Shown here: positions 1 through 11,144 of the stretch, piece by piece
Numbering within the stretch: position 1 is the stretch's first letter
Layout: every line of letters begins with the position of its first letter
Position numbers and translations under genes: made by a program
The notes under the pieces: model-generated
What the model saw: only the letters and a program-made list of their open reading frames with translations
Databases searched by the model: none
Told to the model about the DNA's origin: nothing
Assembly: GCA_902729315.2 (NCBI GenBank)
Contig: LR746270.1
Span: forward strand, 4,466,221-4,530,220
Length of the DNA stretch: 64,000 nt
Source: Spirodela intermedia
Lineage: Eukaryota; Streptophyta; Magnoliopsida; Alismatales; Araceae
Direction: 5' to 3'

Positions 1-1530
1 TGATCTCTATTACTTAGTTTCTATCTAATATCCTTCATCACCTTTGAGAATCTCTCAAATCATGCTCTTGACGATTATTTAAGTCATACAATATCTTTTT
101 CAACTTACATACCATTCCTCAAATTAAATTCGTATCCTTGTGGAATATTCATATAAATTCATCATTAAATTTTCCATATAGTAGAGCATTATTAACATCA
201 AATTATTATATATCTTGACTATAGATACCAACTAATGAGAGTAAGATCCTCATGATATTTATTTTTGCCACTAGGGTGAATGTCTCTAGATAATCTATAC
301 CATAAGTTTGAACGTGACTCTTAGCAACTAATCTTGTCATATACCTCTCTATAGTCTCTTCTTGTTATATTTGATTGTATAAGTTCATTTTCACCCCAGA
401 AGCTTCTTTTCTTTTGAAAACTTAACTAGCTTCCACATTAGATTTTTCTTTGGTACTTTTATCTCTTCATCCATAACTTTCTTCCACCATGTATGAGCTA
501 ATACATCAGTGACATTTGATGAAATATGTGTAATATTAAGTGAGGTATGAAAAATTATATAAGATGCAGACAAATGTTTAAAAGAAATGAATTTTGAAAT
601 CATATATTTTGGGTTTCTCAAACTTATTTTTCCTTTTTGAAGGACTATAGTCAAGTCTTCTTACTTATTTTCCCACACTAGAGGTTCATTAATTTTCTCT
701 TGGTCATCCTCATAAAGTGTGGTGGGTGTAACCTACTCAATCATATGTGAGGGAGGTCAAGATTCTAAGGATGGTGTTGACAACAAGAAGCTTATAATTT
801 CTTGTCTCTATTTATTAACTTTTCACAAATTTTCCTCCTCAAATGAAACATCTTGAATGTGAAAAAAGGATTCACATTTATTAAATGTTACATCTAATGA
901 TACAAAAAACTTATTTGATGAAGAATGATCATATTTATATTATCTTTTAATATTTAGGTATTCAATAAATACACATTTTAATACTTTAGGATCAAACTTC
1001 CCTTTAGATGAATCTTCATTGTGGACATATGTTATGCATCTAAAGATCAAATGGACTGATTTGTTTTTTCAATTTTAGTTATGGATATTAGAATGAGATT
1101 ACATCTATTAGACTTTTGAATCCTAAAACCTTTGTAGGTATACGATCTATAAGATGAGCAGCTGTTAAGACTACTTCTCCCCAAAATATCCTTGGCATCT
1201 TATTTTGAAATAAGAGTGCTTTTATCAACTTTCAACATATATTTATTTTTCCTTTCAACTACCTTATTTTATTGTGCGATATTGACACATGATGACTTGT
1301 GAATAATTATTTCCTTTTGGAAGAAGTCATTTATAGTATGATTGAAATAGTCTCTAGCATTATCTGATCTAAATACTTTGATCATAGTTCTGAATTTATC
1401 TTTAGTTAGTACATAGAATTATTGGATAATTTTACTAACTTCAAAGTTATGATTTAATATATATATTCATACAATTAAATAAAAATCATTTATAAATATA
1501 ATAGGCCATCTTTTTTTTCTTTTTTTTTCA
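1..1530 (-). mobile_element. Degenerate Ty1/copia retrotransposon pol fragment (integrase to reverse transcriptase)
   Basis: Read on the minus strand, this stretch gives broken but recognisable copia polyprotein. From about 1400 down to 1110 it carries the integrase end, with VFRSDNARDYF and then FWGEVVLTAAHLIDRIPTK. From about 1000 to 880 it carries the segment before reverse transcriptase (KCVFIEY, FFVSLDVTFNK). From about 520 to 1 it carries reverse transcriptase (WKKVMDEEI, KKNLMWKLVKFSKEKKLLG, then YGIDYLETF). The domain order, integrase before reverse transcriptase, is that of Ty1/copia. Stops and frameshifts interrupt every domain, no open frame exceeds about 90 codons, and no LTRs are recognised, so the copy is dead. 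The fragment probably continues past the window's left edge. The orientation and family are seen in the translation; the lineage within copia is not resolved. Confidence 0.85.
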
Positions 1531-1631
1531 AAAATAAATCACATTCATAGAATAGCATATTACAACATTGGTTTGTTTTGTGACAATGTAGTGATTTAGT
1601 TTTTTCCTTTTTTTTTAGGTGGAGGGGAGGA

Positions 1632-2600
1632 GAATAATTTTCTTTTCACCTAACCTCTTTCATAACTAGTTTATGTGTAGACCAAACACTCATATCAATT
1701 GATGACCATTATGTTTGTTGGACCACCTATATGACCTAAGTCCCAATTTGTACCTTTCTTTATGATAGGCTCATACTTGGCCACCTTAGCAAGGTGATAT
1801 GTGGCCATTTGTTTCTACCACTAACATGATAATTTGTGTTAAGTTAATTAGTTTTTCCATCTAGGTCGATCTGGCTCATCTTTAACCTTCTTTTGAAAAT
1901 AACTCTTTGCTTTAGAATTGGTCGATTGTTGGGTCTTCACTATGCCTTCCTAATTATTTCCTCCTTGACCAAAAGAAATGGGTTTCAAAACTCAATTACT
2001 TTCCCTTTCTAATCAGCTTAGCTAAGGACTAGCCCACTAGACCTTATGCCATTGACCAATCTATGTAATTTTTATTTCTCTTTCTCTTAAGACATCTACC
2101 TTTTATATTTGGTTGTTGGGGGACATCACAAAGGAGAATTTCTTTTTTGCCTAAGCTTCATTCAAAACTAGTTTATGCGTAGATCAAACAATCATATTAG
2201 TTGATGACTGATATGTTTGTTGGATTACCTATATGTTCTAAGTTTCAATTCTTTACTTTCTCTATGATAGGCCCATAATTGCCCATCTTAGCAAGGTGAT
2301 TTATAGTAATTCACTTCTACCACTAACATGTTAATCGGCATTAACTTAATTAATTATTTCATCCAAGTTGATCTGGCTTATCTTTAACCTTCTTTTGAAA
2401 ATGACCCATAATTTGAAAATTAGGTGATTGTGGGGTCTTCACTATGCATTCCCCACTATTTTCCCTCCGACCATGAAGAATGGGTTTTATAACTCAGTTG
2501 CCTTCTCTTCTTAATCAGCTTAGCTAAGGACTAACCTAGTAGACCTCATGTCATTGAACATAGCTATGTGTCTTTTGTTTCTCTTTTATTTTTGTGTTTT
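1632..2600. repeat. Diverged tandem duplication, two copies of about 460 bp
   Basis: Copy A (about 1632-2090) and copy B (about 2134-2600) line up along their length with a period near 500 bp. Shared blocks include ACTAGTTTATG, TAGCAAGGTGAT, TTCTACCACTAACATG, CTTTAACCTTCTTTTGAAAA and CAGCTTAGCTAAGGACTA. Many substitutions and small indels separate the copies, so the duplication is old. No open frame or named family is evident. It may be part of a retroelement internal or LTR region. Confidence 0.75.
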
Positions 2601-4034
2601 CCTTCTCGCTCAAATATTTTCTAGATTATATTCTTGCACTACATAATAACCAGCTTTCCCCGTGGATCAACCCAAATATGCTATTCATTTTAAATGAACA
2701 ATTAGTAACATACTTTTTAGAGATTTAGATTTAAAAACTTTTAAAGTTGATCACCTCTTAAAACAATGACGAGGACTACACCATAAATCATGTGTCAGAT
2801 AATAAACTTTGAGGTAATAGATAGAATTATATTGTAAGTCTCTCATAAAGTCCATCAAAGAATTTATGATATATCTAAGAATTAAGGTTTTATTTTTAAA
2901 GTTTCTCATATTGTAAGGGCCCTTTGTTCTACCATAGAACAAAGGGCCTTTTAGCATCACTTAATAAGTAGAAATGATAGCTTGCCAATTCAAGCTATTG
3001 CCCTGCTTACTCATCCACTATCTTTAATGATTTATTTTTAAAAATTATAAAAAATAGTCATCAAAGATATAATAAAATCAACCAAAATGTCCACCTCCAA
3101 CTACTCCCACAATACTCAACAATAGGCTATAGAAGATATTTTACCATTGTCACAAATGGCAAAGGTTACTACAACTTCCACCAATGCACAATTTTCTTAA
3201 TACAATGAAAAGATAATATATAAGAGGCGACTACCTAACACCCTCAAAATGACTTGGGGACAATTTGAGTAGGTGAGACAGTACCTCTCATCTCTCTTGA
3301 TAAAGGTTTTGAATTTCATAAAATGAGCAGGACATGTATGGATGTGACATGCATATGTGCAAATAATACAAGATGTGTGGACACAAGTATTATGACACAC
3401 ACGAGCAGCACAACATATGCTAGTGGCATTATGTGTACAAGCAACTTTGGGGGCACATGCGGTACAATACTCATTAGTTATATAACGTGTGTGGATGATA
3501 AGGCACATGTAGGTAGCATAGGGTGCATGGACATTACTACACAATCATAGAAGTAAGCACTTAGAGATGCCATCTCCACATAATGGTGGGAACATAGATC
3601 CACTTACAATGGAACATGAAATGAGTGGTGCAATATGAGAAGCAGCCCCAATTGTCAAGATATGTCCTTTTGTGATTATGAAAGGGAACATCAATCCAAT
3701 GTAAGATGTAAACCATATAGTAGAACCTTCACTACCTCTTGTAGGAGGATTCCTTTCACCTCAACCACTTGAGTCATAAAAAAAGGTAACTCAACCCTAC
3801 ACATGGAGTCCACTTATGTGACATTGTGCTTATGTATATTCTCACTTATGTATGTGCTCATTCATCTGGCTTTGTGCTGCTAATGTGTTAATGTTGTGCT
3901 ACATCATGTCATCGCCCAACAAGGCCTGCCATAGCCTTGCCCTATACTAATAAAGTCCTCTACTAATGCCCACTTGAATCTTACCTAGGTGTACACATGC
4001 TTATTTGTGCTGCTTAATCTTGAGGCCCTACCAT
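2601..4034. other. AT-rich gene-free stretch with one short palindrome
   Basis: I see no gene here. Opposing short open frames at about 3200-3550 come from low-complexity ACAT/TGTG-rich sequence and have no protein-like composition on either strand. The only discrete structure is the palindrome at 2918-2948. Confidence 0.5.
2918..2948. repeat. Perfect 13-bp inverted repeat with 5-nt loop
   Basis: The arm GGCCCTTTGTTCT at 2918-2930 is followed by the loop ACCAT and the exact reverse complement at 2936-2948. Imperfect pairing extends a few bases further out. The GGGCCC-type end resembles the terminal inverted repeats of hAT or other MITE-like elements, here without an interior. This could be a relic of a tiny foldback element; the family is inferred only. 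Confidence 0.6.
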
Positions 4035-4035
4035 G

Positions 4036-4319
4036 TGAACCTAATTCTTTTTTTTTTTGGGATAATTGTCTTTGGAGATAAATGCCACTAGCACCTCTTG
4101 ACATAGTGGCAGAGGTGACTCTCGGCACATTCTTTGGAGCTGGGGGCATCTTGGCATGGTGAAATGGATACCACATATGCCGCATATATTTAAAGACTTC
4201 CCAAGGAGGTCACCCATTCGAGGACTGCTCCCACCTTAACACGTTTAACTCTAGAGTTCTTATGAGATTTAGTGGCAACTCTCTCAATTATATGAACCTA
4301 ATTTTTTTGTGATAATTGT
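4036..4319 (-). mobile_element. 5S-rRNA-derived insertion (Cassandra-like TRIM or 5S pseudogene) between direct repeats
   Basis: On the minus strand, 4270 down to 4195 aligns along about 75 nt with the 3' two thirds of plant 5S rRNA. It contains AGAACTCTAGAGTTAA, GGGAGCAGTCCTCG and ATGGGTGACCTCC followed by TGGGAAGTC, matching the internal-promoter half of 5S genes. The block is bracketed by near-identical direct repeats at 4036-4069 and 4293-4319 (TGAACCTAATT, a T-run, then GATAATTGT). Cassandra TRIM retrotransposons carry such a 5S segment in their LTRs, so a decayed solo LTR is the most economical reading. A 5S pseudogene or 5S-type SINE is the alternative. It is not a functional 5S gene, because the 5' third is missing and the sequence has drifted. 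Confidence 0.65.
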
Positions 4320-4812
4320 ACTTAGGGTTTAGTCATCAAATTGTGGCTGAATAAATATTAAGATGTTTTGATTCTCTTAATCAAGAAAATAAGCCATGGA
4401 TAAGGAAAACATAAAATAATTGATATTTATGATTATTTTTATCCCTTCTCAACTCCTTTAATGCATGGGGTGAGAAATTATGGATTAATAGATAAGAGAG
4501 TTTTTTATTTTTATTTTATGAAATTAAATTTATAATATAATAGATAAATTGATATTTACGAGAAAATTTTTATCCCCGTCTTCAATTGCGTATTACCCCT
4601 CTTCGTGTCCGGGAGGAGGATGAGGTAGGGTTTTATATGTTAAGTGTTTTAGCGGGAGGAGGGGAAGACGGAGCGAACCGTTGTAAGCTCATCATCACTC
4701 CTGAGGGCAACCTCATCAGTCTCTTCCGCCGGCGAGCTAAGCTCTCGAAGTTTTCCCGGCGTGGCTCCACAGTTCCCATCCATCGATGGTATGAAATTGC
4801 GAGCTCCTGAGC

Positions 4813-7275
4813 ATGTGGCGGCCTTCTTCCCTGTTCCGTTGCAAGTTCGACTCCCGGCCTTCATCGTGGCGTTTGAGGACCGGCGGATTCCGGGGGTTTA
4901 CTTCTACGGCATCCGCCGCTATCGAGCAGAGCCTCTCTCCTTCCGACGATGAAATAAGGGCGGCTCCGGCCCCCGATTTCGGTTCCTCGGAGGTTCCTTC
5001 CCTGTTGGATCGCTCCAAGGTCGTCGGCATCCTGAGAAGTCTGCACAGGGAGCCCACCCTCGCCCTCGCCTTCTTTAACCACAGCAGCGCTTCTCGATTC
5101 CGCCACGACGCCGCCACTTCCTCCTGGATCGTGCGCATCCTCTGCGACTCAGGTATGGAGAAGAAGTTGGTGCCTCTGTTTTCGGACCTGATATCGTCGA
5201 ACGGGGAATCCGGTTTCGATTTCTTGGCCCTCTTTGATGCGCTTTCAGAGGGATCGAACCGCGAGTTCATAATACCCGCGGCATTCAGGGCCGTCATCAA
5301 ATCCTTTATCCGCCTTAAAATCCGGGATGGAGCCGTCCATACGTTCTTCCAGTTGTGCGGTCGAGGCTACCCTCCGTGTATAAAGACATGCAACTTCCTG
5401 ATGAATTTTTTGGTCGGATGCGGCGATCTGAGGATGGTGATGGACGTCTATGCTCAGTTGAAGAGGTCCGGAATAAGGCCAAACACCTGTACTTTTGATA
5501 TTCTCATGAAAGCGTTGTGTCGCAGTGGTGATTTGGTCGGAGCTTATGACGTTTTGGGGGAGATGAAGGAGACGGGCGCTGAGGCAAGTACATTCATCTA
5601 TACAAGGCTCATCCATGCTATGTGCGCTCATGGAACCCCTGATTCAGGTTACATGCTGCTCAAATATGCTACAGGTTCGGGTGTTCCCATGACTTCTTTT
5701 GGATACAACGTCGTAATTCGTGGGTTCTGCAGGATAGGGAAACTGCACGAAGCAGAAGGAGTTTTTGAGGATATGGTGAGAGAAGGTGTAGAACCCAATG
5801 TATATACTTACAGTTCACTCGTCAGAGGATACTGCCTCTCGGGAAACGTCTCTCGAGCTCTGTCACTCCATGACGAGATGATTCTGAGGGGAACTGAGAC
5901 GAATTATGTGGTTGTTAGCTCGATTCTTCACTGTCTCTCTGAGAAGGGTATGGTTGTGGAAGTATTGGAACTCTTTGAGAGGTTCAAGCTTTCGGGGCTT
6001 CTTGTTGATGGGATTTTATACAACATCGCCATAGGCGCCCAGTGCAAGCTTGGAAAGATGGAGGAAGCAGTAAACCTGCTGCAAGAGATGAAAGGATGCG
6101 GGTTGGCGCCTGATAGGATTCATTACACCACATTAGTCAATGGGTATTGCCTCAGAGGTGATATGGACAGTGCTAGGAAGACGTTGGCCGCTATGATGGA
6201 CTTTGGAATTAAAGCAGATGTTGTCACGTACAACATACTCGCCAGTGGATTCTCTAGGAATGGGTTCGTCCAAGAAACGTACGACCTTATGTTTCACATG
6301 CTAGATCAAGGTGTCGAGCCAAATTCTGTCACATATGCTACCATAATAGTGGGTTTCTGCAGAGGGGGAAACTTGAAGGAGGCAGAGCTGTTGTTCAACT
6401 CACTACAACAAAGGGAGGGCACTACCTCTCCCGTCATCTTCAGTGCCATGGTCAGTGGGTACCTAGAAGTAGGTCACACGCTGGAAGCATACAGTACTTT
6501 TGTCAGATTCTGCAAGGAAGGTGTCCTTGTGGATGATATGGCTTGTAATAAACTTATCAGCGAGCTCTGTAAGGCGAAAGAGCTTCTAAAGTCCTCAAGG
6601 GTCTTTGAGACGATGTTGGCCATGGGGGGCAACCCTAATGAGATTACCTACGGGAACCTCATAGCAGCCTTTTCTCGTGCTGGAAACATGAGAAAAGCTC
6701 GGTCTTTATTTGATGATCTGATCGGGAGAGGTTTATCTCCTGATGTAGTTGTGTATTCTGCACTCATAGACGGGTACTGTAAGCTGAGTTACCTCCAAGA
6801 AGCTTGCAATTTATTTTCGGAGATGAAGGGGCGGGGAATCAAGCCTGACTTGATTTCTTACACGGTTCTTCTTGATGGGTATTTGAAAGAGAAATTACAA
6901 CGAGGCCTTGCCTCTGTTGATCAGAGGGAAGGAATTGAGACGGAGGGGATATGTCTGAAGTTGCTAGATGAGATGAGAGAGGGGGGGATAGCACCTGATG
7001 CGGTCTATTATACAGTTTTGATCGATGGGCATTGCAAGATGGATCGCATTCATGATGCTCATCGATTGATTGATGAGATGATGGGTAGGGGTCTGACGGG
7101 TGATGTGGTCACCTACACAGCCTTTTTATCTTTTTATTGCAAGCACGGGGAGATCAACAAGGCCAAAAGCATTTTTCATGAAATGTTCCGCAGAGGAATT
7201 CAACCAGATAACATCTCCTTCTTGGCAATTGATGAAGGATTTAAGAAGGCCGAAAAATTGGGCCTTTTTCGCTGA
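4813..7275 (+). CDS. P-class pentatricopeptide repeat (PPR) protein, organelle-targeted
   Basis: A single-exon 820-residue protein, normal for plant PPR genes. From about residue 120 to the end it is a tract of roughly 35-residue repeats with diagnostic signatures such as VTYNILASGFSRNG, PDVVVYSALIDGYCK and PDAVYYTVLIDGHCKM. No E or DYW extension follows, so it is P class. Such proteins bind organellar RNA one nucleotide per repeat and act in RNA stabilisation, splicing or translation. The first 45 or so residues are basic and Ser/Arg-rich (MWRPSSLFRCKF start), typical of a mitochondrial or plastid presequence. I chose the ATG at 4813 because it opens that presequence; the frame stays open slightly upstream but without another ATG. 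The C-terminal repeats resemble, from memory, Arabidopsis At2g26790. RNA target unknown. Confidence 0.93.
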   Translation: MWRPSSLFRCKFDSRPSSWRLRTGGFRGFTSTASAAIEQSLSPSDDEIRAAPAPDFGSSEVPSLLDRSKVVGILRSLHREPTLALAFFNHSSASRFRHDAATSSWIVRILCDSGMEKKLVPLFSDLISSNGESGFDFLALFDALSEGSNREFIIPAAFRAVIKSFIRLKIRDGAVHTFFQLCGRGYPPCIKTCNFLMNFLVGCGDLRMVMDVYAQLKRSGIRPNTCTFDILMKALCRSGDLVGAYDVLGEMKETGAEASTFIYTRLIHAMCAHGTPDSGYMLLKYATGSGVPMTSFGYNVVIRGFCRIGKLHEAEGVFEDMVREGVEPNVYTYSSLVRGYCLSGNVSRALSLHDEMILRGTETNYVVVSSILHCLSEKGMVVEVLELFERFKLSGLLVDGILYNIAIGAQCKLGKMEEAVNLLQEMKGCGLAPDRIHYTTLVNGYCLRGDMDSARKTLAAMMDFGIKADVVTYNILASGFSRNGFVQETYDLMFHMLDQGVEPNSVTYATIIVGFCRGGNLKEAELLFNSLQQREGTTSPVIFSAMVSGYLEVGHTLEAYSTFVRFCKEGVLVDDMACNKLISELCKAKELLKSSRVFETMLAMGGNPNEITYGNLIAAFSRAGNMRKARSLFDDLIGRGLSPDVVVYSALIDGYCKLSYLQEACNLFSEMKGRGIKPDLISYTVLLDGYLKEKLQRGLASVDQREGIETEGICLKLLDEMREGGIAPDAVYYTVLIDGHCKMDRIHDAHRLIDEMMGRGLTGDVVTYTAFLSFYCKHGEINKAKSIFHEMFRRGIQPDNISFLAIDEGFKKAEKLGLFR

Positions 7276-7656
7276 CAGTGTCGTTTCCAAAGTAAGATAT
7301 GATTAAAGTGGTCTTCTCATGCCTTATAATTTCAAGTGAGAAATTTACATCACCCTATTTTTTTTTTCCCTATCTGTAGATAAATCATGTTTTTTGGGAA
7401 CCCTTTTAACGAAAATATTGAACAGGGCCTTTGATATGAATATCTTTTAGTTTTTATTTAATTTTTTATCTTGATATTTTCGTCCTGGCCAATGTATGCC
7501 TCTTCATAGTTTAGATAACTGTTTGTCTCTCAGGAAATGAGAGGAGGACGTTTTATTACTTAAGGCCAGTGAACGATTTCATTCTGAAGAAGGTTTTTAT
7601 TTAAGTTCATTCTGTTTTTTGTTGCAAAAAATTGATGCATTGGTACCTTGGTGCAG

Positions 7657-8721
7657 GCATGAAAGGTTGGACCCATGAAATTATCTAGACATCAGATTTG
7701 AGAAGCGCAAAGCAGAGCTTCTCACCTTGTCATGTGCATATGAACGCATTGTTACGATGGAAATTCGGTATGAATAATTCTCCACCCTGATTCTAAATAC
7801 TCCACTTCTCAAGCCGTTTCATCTTCCCTAAAAAATTTCATTGAATCACCTTGTTTTCAACTCGCATGGGATAATCTTCAAGCTCCTACAAGTCTGCAGG
7901 TTTTCCATGGAGATTTCAATGTTCGACCGATTTTGGGTTCCTAGAGAAACTGACCGAAGATATCATCTCCATCGACGAAGAGATTTTTGACATGGCCTTT
8001 TACTTATATTTGCTCCATAATATTCTTGCTATATATTTATATTCACTGCAATTGTTGAAAGAATATTTGCAGCTATTTATTTCTCATTTAAGAGATGCTT
8101 GGCAATTCGACGAATCGAGATAGTTGCTAGAGGCTGAGCATGAAAATTTCAAAGCTTTCTTTGTGCTACAGGTGATATGCTGACAAACTCTCCATACCAT
8201 CCTCAATCTCTCTCTCTCTCTGTATTGCCGTGGGGTAGCTGCGAAAGCTGGTGTATGTTCTTCTTCACATAGTTCTTCCTCTGCAACACCCACGTTATCA
8301 TCTGGCACAGTAAGTGGATTACCATCTTAGATGCCTTGAGATCTCGCTCCCCGTTTTCTTTTCAACCTAATTAATCTTCCCACAGGGAGACATTTGCGGA
8401 GGTGGGTGGCGAGAGTCAACTACCAAAAAACGCCCAATCATTTCATGTGCACAGAAGTCAACTGAGATTTTGGACCAGGAGAGAATATCTGTAGACTGCC
8501 CCATGCTCCCACCAGTGAAAGTACATCAACTCTACTCATGGCTGAAGGCTATGCGCCGCAGCCCCCCGGCTTTCAGGGGCAAATCAGAGGAAGATCTTTC
8601 CTTTCTTAGTAATAACAGGTATCTCCCTTGGTGTTGTAACTATGACTCAACGTTATCTGATCATCTGGTGAACGAGAGTAAACCAGCTGCTTCACGCCAA
8701 TTAAAAGATTTGCAAGCTTGA
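7657..8721 (+). pseudogene. Decayed multi-exon gene fragment, family not recognised
   Basis: Downstream of the PPR gene are protein-like blocks bounded by splice-like sites. Block 1 (7657-7767) reads HERLDP, a TGA stop, then IRFEKRKAELLTLSCAYE and a GT donor. Block 2 (about 7913-8010) contains STDFGFLEKLTEDIISIDEE. Block 3 (about 8093-8171) contains DAWQFDES, a TAG stop, then LLEAEHENFKAFFVLQ and a GT donor. Block 4 (about 8205-8309) is Ser-rich. Block 5 (8386-8721) is an open C-terminal exon with QLYSWLKAMRRSPPAF that ends in TGA. The blocks look coding, but two in-frame stops and an uncertain junction between blocks 3 and 4 argue against a working gene. I do not recognise the family. It could instead be a long spliced 3' UTR of the PPR gene. 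Confidence 0.4.
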
Positions 8722-8933
8722 ATCGCATTAGAGGTTGACTAGAAACATCAGCCCTCAGATCTTGCGTAGGCCGACTCTCTGTTAGTCAAACTCTCCATGA
8801 TCCGTCAAGAGAATCAGTTCCCAGGGGAAAAAAACGGCCAACATTAAAGCAAACCATTCAGAGCCACACGCTGAATCGTCCTGCCCAACTGAAAATATAA
8901 ACATAGTAGTAGTAGCAGAGATTTTGGACAGGA

Positions 8934-9773
8934 TTACTTCGGCAAGGGCAGATTGACAATGAGACCAACGAGCCACAAGGCTATGGACCCCACCACCCAG
9001 CATACAAGCAAGAACACTACAATGCCGGCAATAATGGTCAGGAGCGGCGGGCCGCCTTTAGAGCCTGAGTCACTGGTTCCACTCAGGGTTGACTCCTTAT
9101 CCGTAGGGTTTGCTTTTGCTGGAAGGATCACCGCTCCTCGGCATTGGAAACTCAGGTCGACGGGAAACCTGAATCAGAATGAAAAAAACGTTTCAAGTAT
9201 GAAAGGAAAGTCAAAGATGAGCTTTATTTCAAATCAATTCTACGAAGGCTTGCTTCATTTCATCAACCTTGAAATCACTGAAAGCAGCACATTCACATTC
9301 AGAGAAATTAAAAGCTTAATAAATACTAAAACTGACTCCGAATCTGATTATTAGCCTTTTTTTGACAAATATTTAAACTGGGTAATCAAAATTTCTGACG
9401 CTTCCCACATGAGATAACGAATCATGCATTCAAGAGTATTCAAGAGGGTGCTTTAAAGTGATTGAATAAATAAAATTTAATTAAAATTTTCCCCTTCAAG
9501 TCACCACTCAGAATGAAATCGAAAGCTGATTGAACAACAGGGAAAGGAATGGGACAGCAAGGAGCGGCAACAGGAGGCCAGCGAAAACCAAGCGGAATCA
9601 GAAACTCAACGCGTGCGGTCTCACCTGGAGTTCCTCTGGTAGGTGATTTGGGGCAAACCCGTCCGGGTCTTCGAGGGAGAAGAAGCTGCGGAATGTTCGG
9701 GTCCGCCGGATGCGAGCCGCCGACGCCCACCGGAGACGGCGGGGAGGGGAAGATGGCAGAGACTGGCTGCCAT
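8934..9773 (-). CDS. Small predicted plastid membrane protein, one or two transmembrane helices
   Basis: Two exons on the minus strand: 9625-9773 and 8934-9168, joined in phase (AG|G codon) with a GTGAG donor and a TTCAG acceptor, giving 127 residues. The N-terminal half (starting MAASLCHLPLPAVSGGRRR) is rich in Ser, Ala and Arg with no acidic cluster, as in chloroplast transit peptides. After a Gly/Ser linker, residues about 92-122 are strongly hydrophobic (LLTIIAGIVVFLLVCWVVG, then ALWLVGLIVNLP), enough for one long or two short helices. The protein ends four residues later. I do not recognise a named family and cannot assign a function. A short open frame beginning MILPAKANP inside exon 2 is the same frame and could be mistaken for the whole gene. 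Confidence 0.7.
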
Positions 9774-11144
9774 GGATTAAGTGAGTGAGGAGGTCACGAG
9801 AACAAACGAGTGTGGGCAACGATAACCTCACCCAGATGCCACTCCGGCGGCGAAATGGCTTCCGCCACAACGGTACAAAAATATGAAACGTCAGATTAAT
9901 AAAAAAACAATATTGATGATTTTTGTTTTTTCTTGTACTCGAGGAAGGTGGGGCAGCCTGATAGATGGTTTTTTTTTTTTTTTTTTTTGGTAATATCAAG
10001 AATTGGGTTCTTGATGATGATGGCTACTATGTAAAGGGTTCGCAAGGATCTAAAACAAAAACACAAAAGGCAAATACTGGAAATATTAAAGATTAACCAT
10101 ATTTAAATAATCAGGATACCCATATTAACAAAAAAAAGTTACCCAAAAAAATAAAAATATATTTTGCATTCTTAATGGTGAATTTTCTGAAAAATATCCG
10201 GGACCTGTTTCATGCAAGGAATCTCAGGTGGTTCCTTCATGTTTCTTAAAAGGGACACCTTATCTGGTACATTTAACCCTAAAAGGAAAAAGTCAGAATT
10301 TACATCCAGTAATCAGATGACCTGTACACGCGAATCAGTACAAAAGACTCGTTGACTTTATAAACCATTTCCCAGCATTTTGACAAATATTTACAGGACC
10401 AGCTGAAGCATGGCAGAAGATTGACTCTTAACTCAATTAACTGGAAAAATTCTGGGATACCGAGAGAGTTGTTGGCCCATTGAACCCTCGTGAACCTACA
10501 GCGGGCGAACATCGGGAACAGAGAGTGTGTGAGTAGTTAATCCGTGGAGTGATGATGCTAGGCATTGACCAGGGGTTTTCCTCATAGCACCGACGGTCAA
10601 AGAATATTTGCAGAGTAGCCTCAATTATCCATCGTTGACTTCATCTGAGTGGTTGATGTTGCCTCCACTTGTCGGGCTGAGAAATTACCACAAAAGGGTG
10701 TTAATTTGACTTTTGGATCAAACCGAATACATTCATAAAAAAATAAAAAAAATAAAAGAATGCAAGTGTTCTATGAGCTCTGAATATCTTATGAGAAACG
10801 ACCCACGATAAAAACGACCTCATTTCTATCTGGGTTCTTCCCATCTAAAGCAAAAACATTGATAAAATCCCCCAAAGAAAAATACGCCCTTAAATAATGG
10901 GGCAGGAGTTGAAGCCCACGAGCATGGTTAATGAACACAAAGGAGGAAGACGTGGAAAAACCTTCAATCTGGTTGTAATAAAGTCAACTTCTCGTATTTA
11001 TAGAATTACAGAAGTAGAAATATTCGAATGGAAATGATCCCGAGAACGAGGTCAACGGTGCAGTAATTAATGTAGATCCCAACTAGCTGACGTACGGAAG
11101 TGGGAATACTCAACAACAACGTAGAGTTAACAAAACATAAACAC
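9774..11144. other. Intergenic region between small membrane protein and MPT1 3' end
   Basis: This holds the promoter side of the small membrane-protein gene (left) and the probable 3' UTR of the phosphate carrier (right, roughly 10970-11144). A 20-nt T-run lies near 9968-9987. No coding exon or RNA gene is evident on either strand. Confidence 0.5.

Noticed and set aside
3197..3550. Opposed cysteine-rich frames of 115 and 75 codons
   Set aside because: The cysteines come from TGT/ACA-rich low-complexity DNA read on both strands. There is no signal peptide or conserved spacing.
4586..4810. Open frame just upstream of the PPR gene
   Set aside because: It has no ATG start and no protein-like content. 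It is probably promoter and leader sequence.
8470..8721. Treating the 83-codon frame as an independent small gene
   Set aside because: It is open upstream to a splice acceptor at 8386 and reads as the last exon of the decayed multi-exon fragment.
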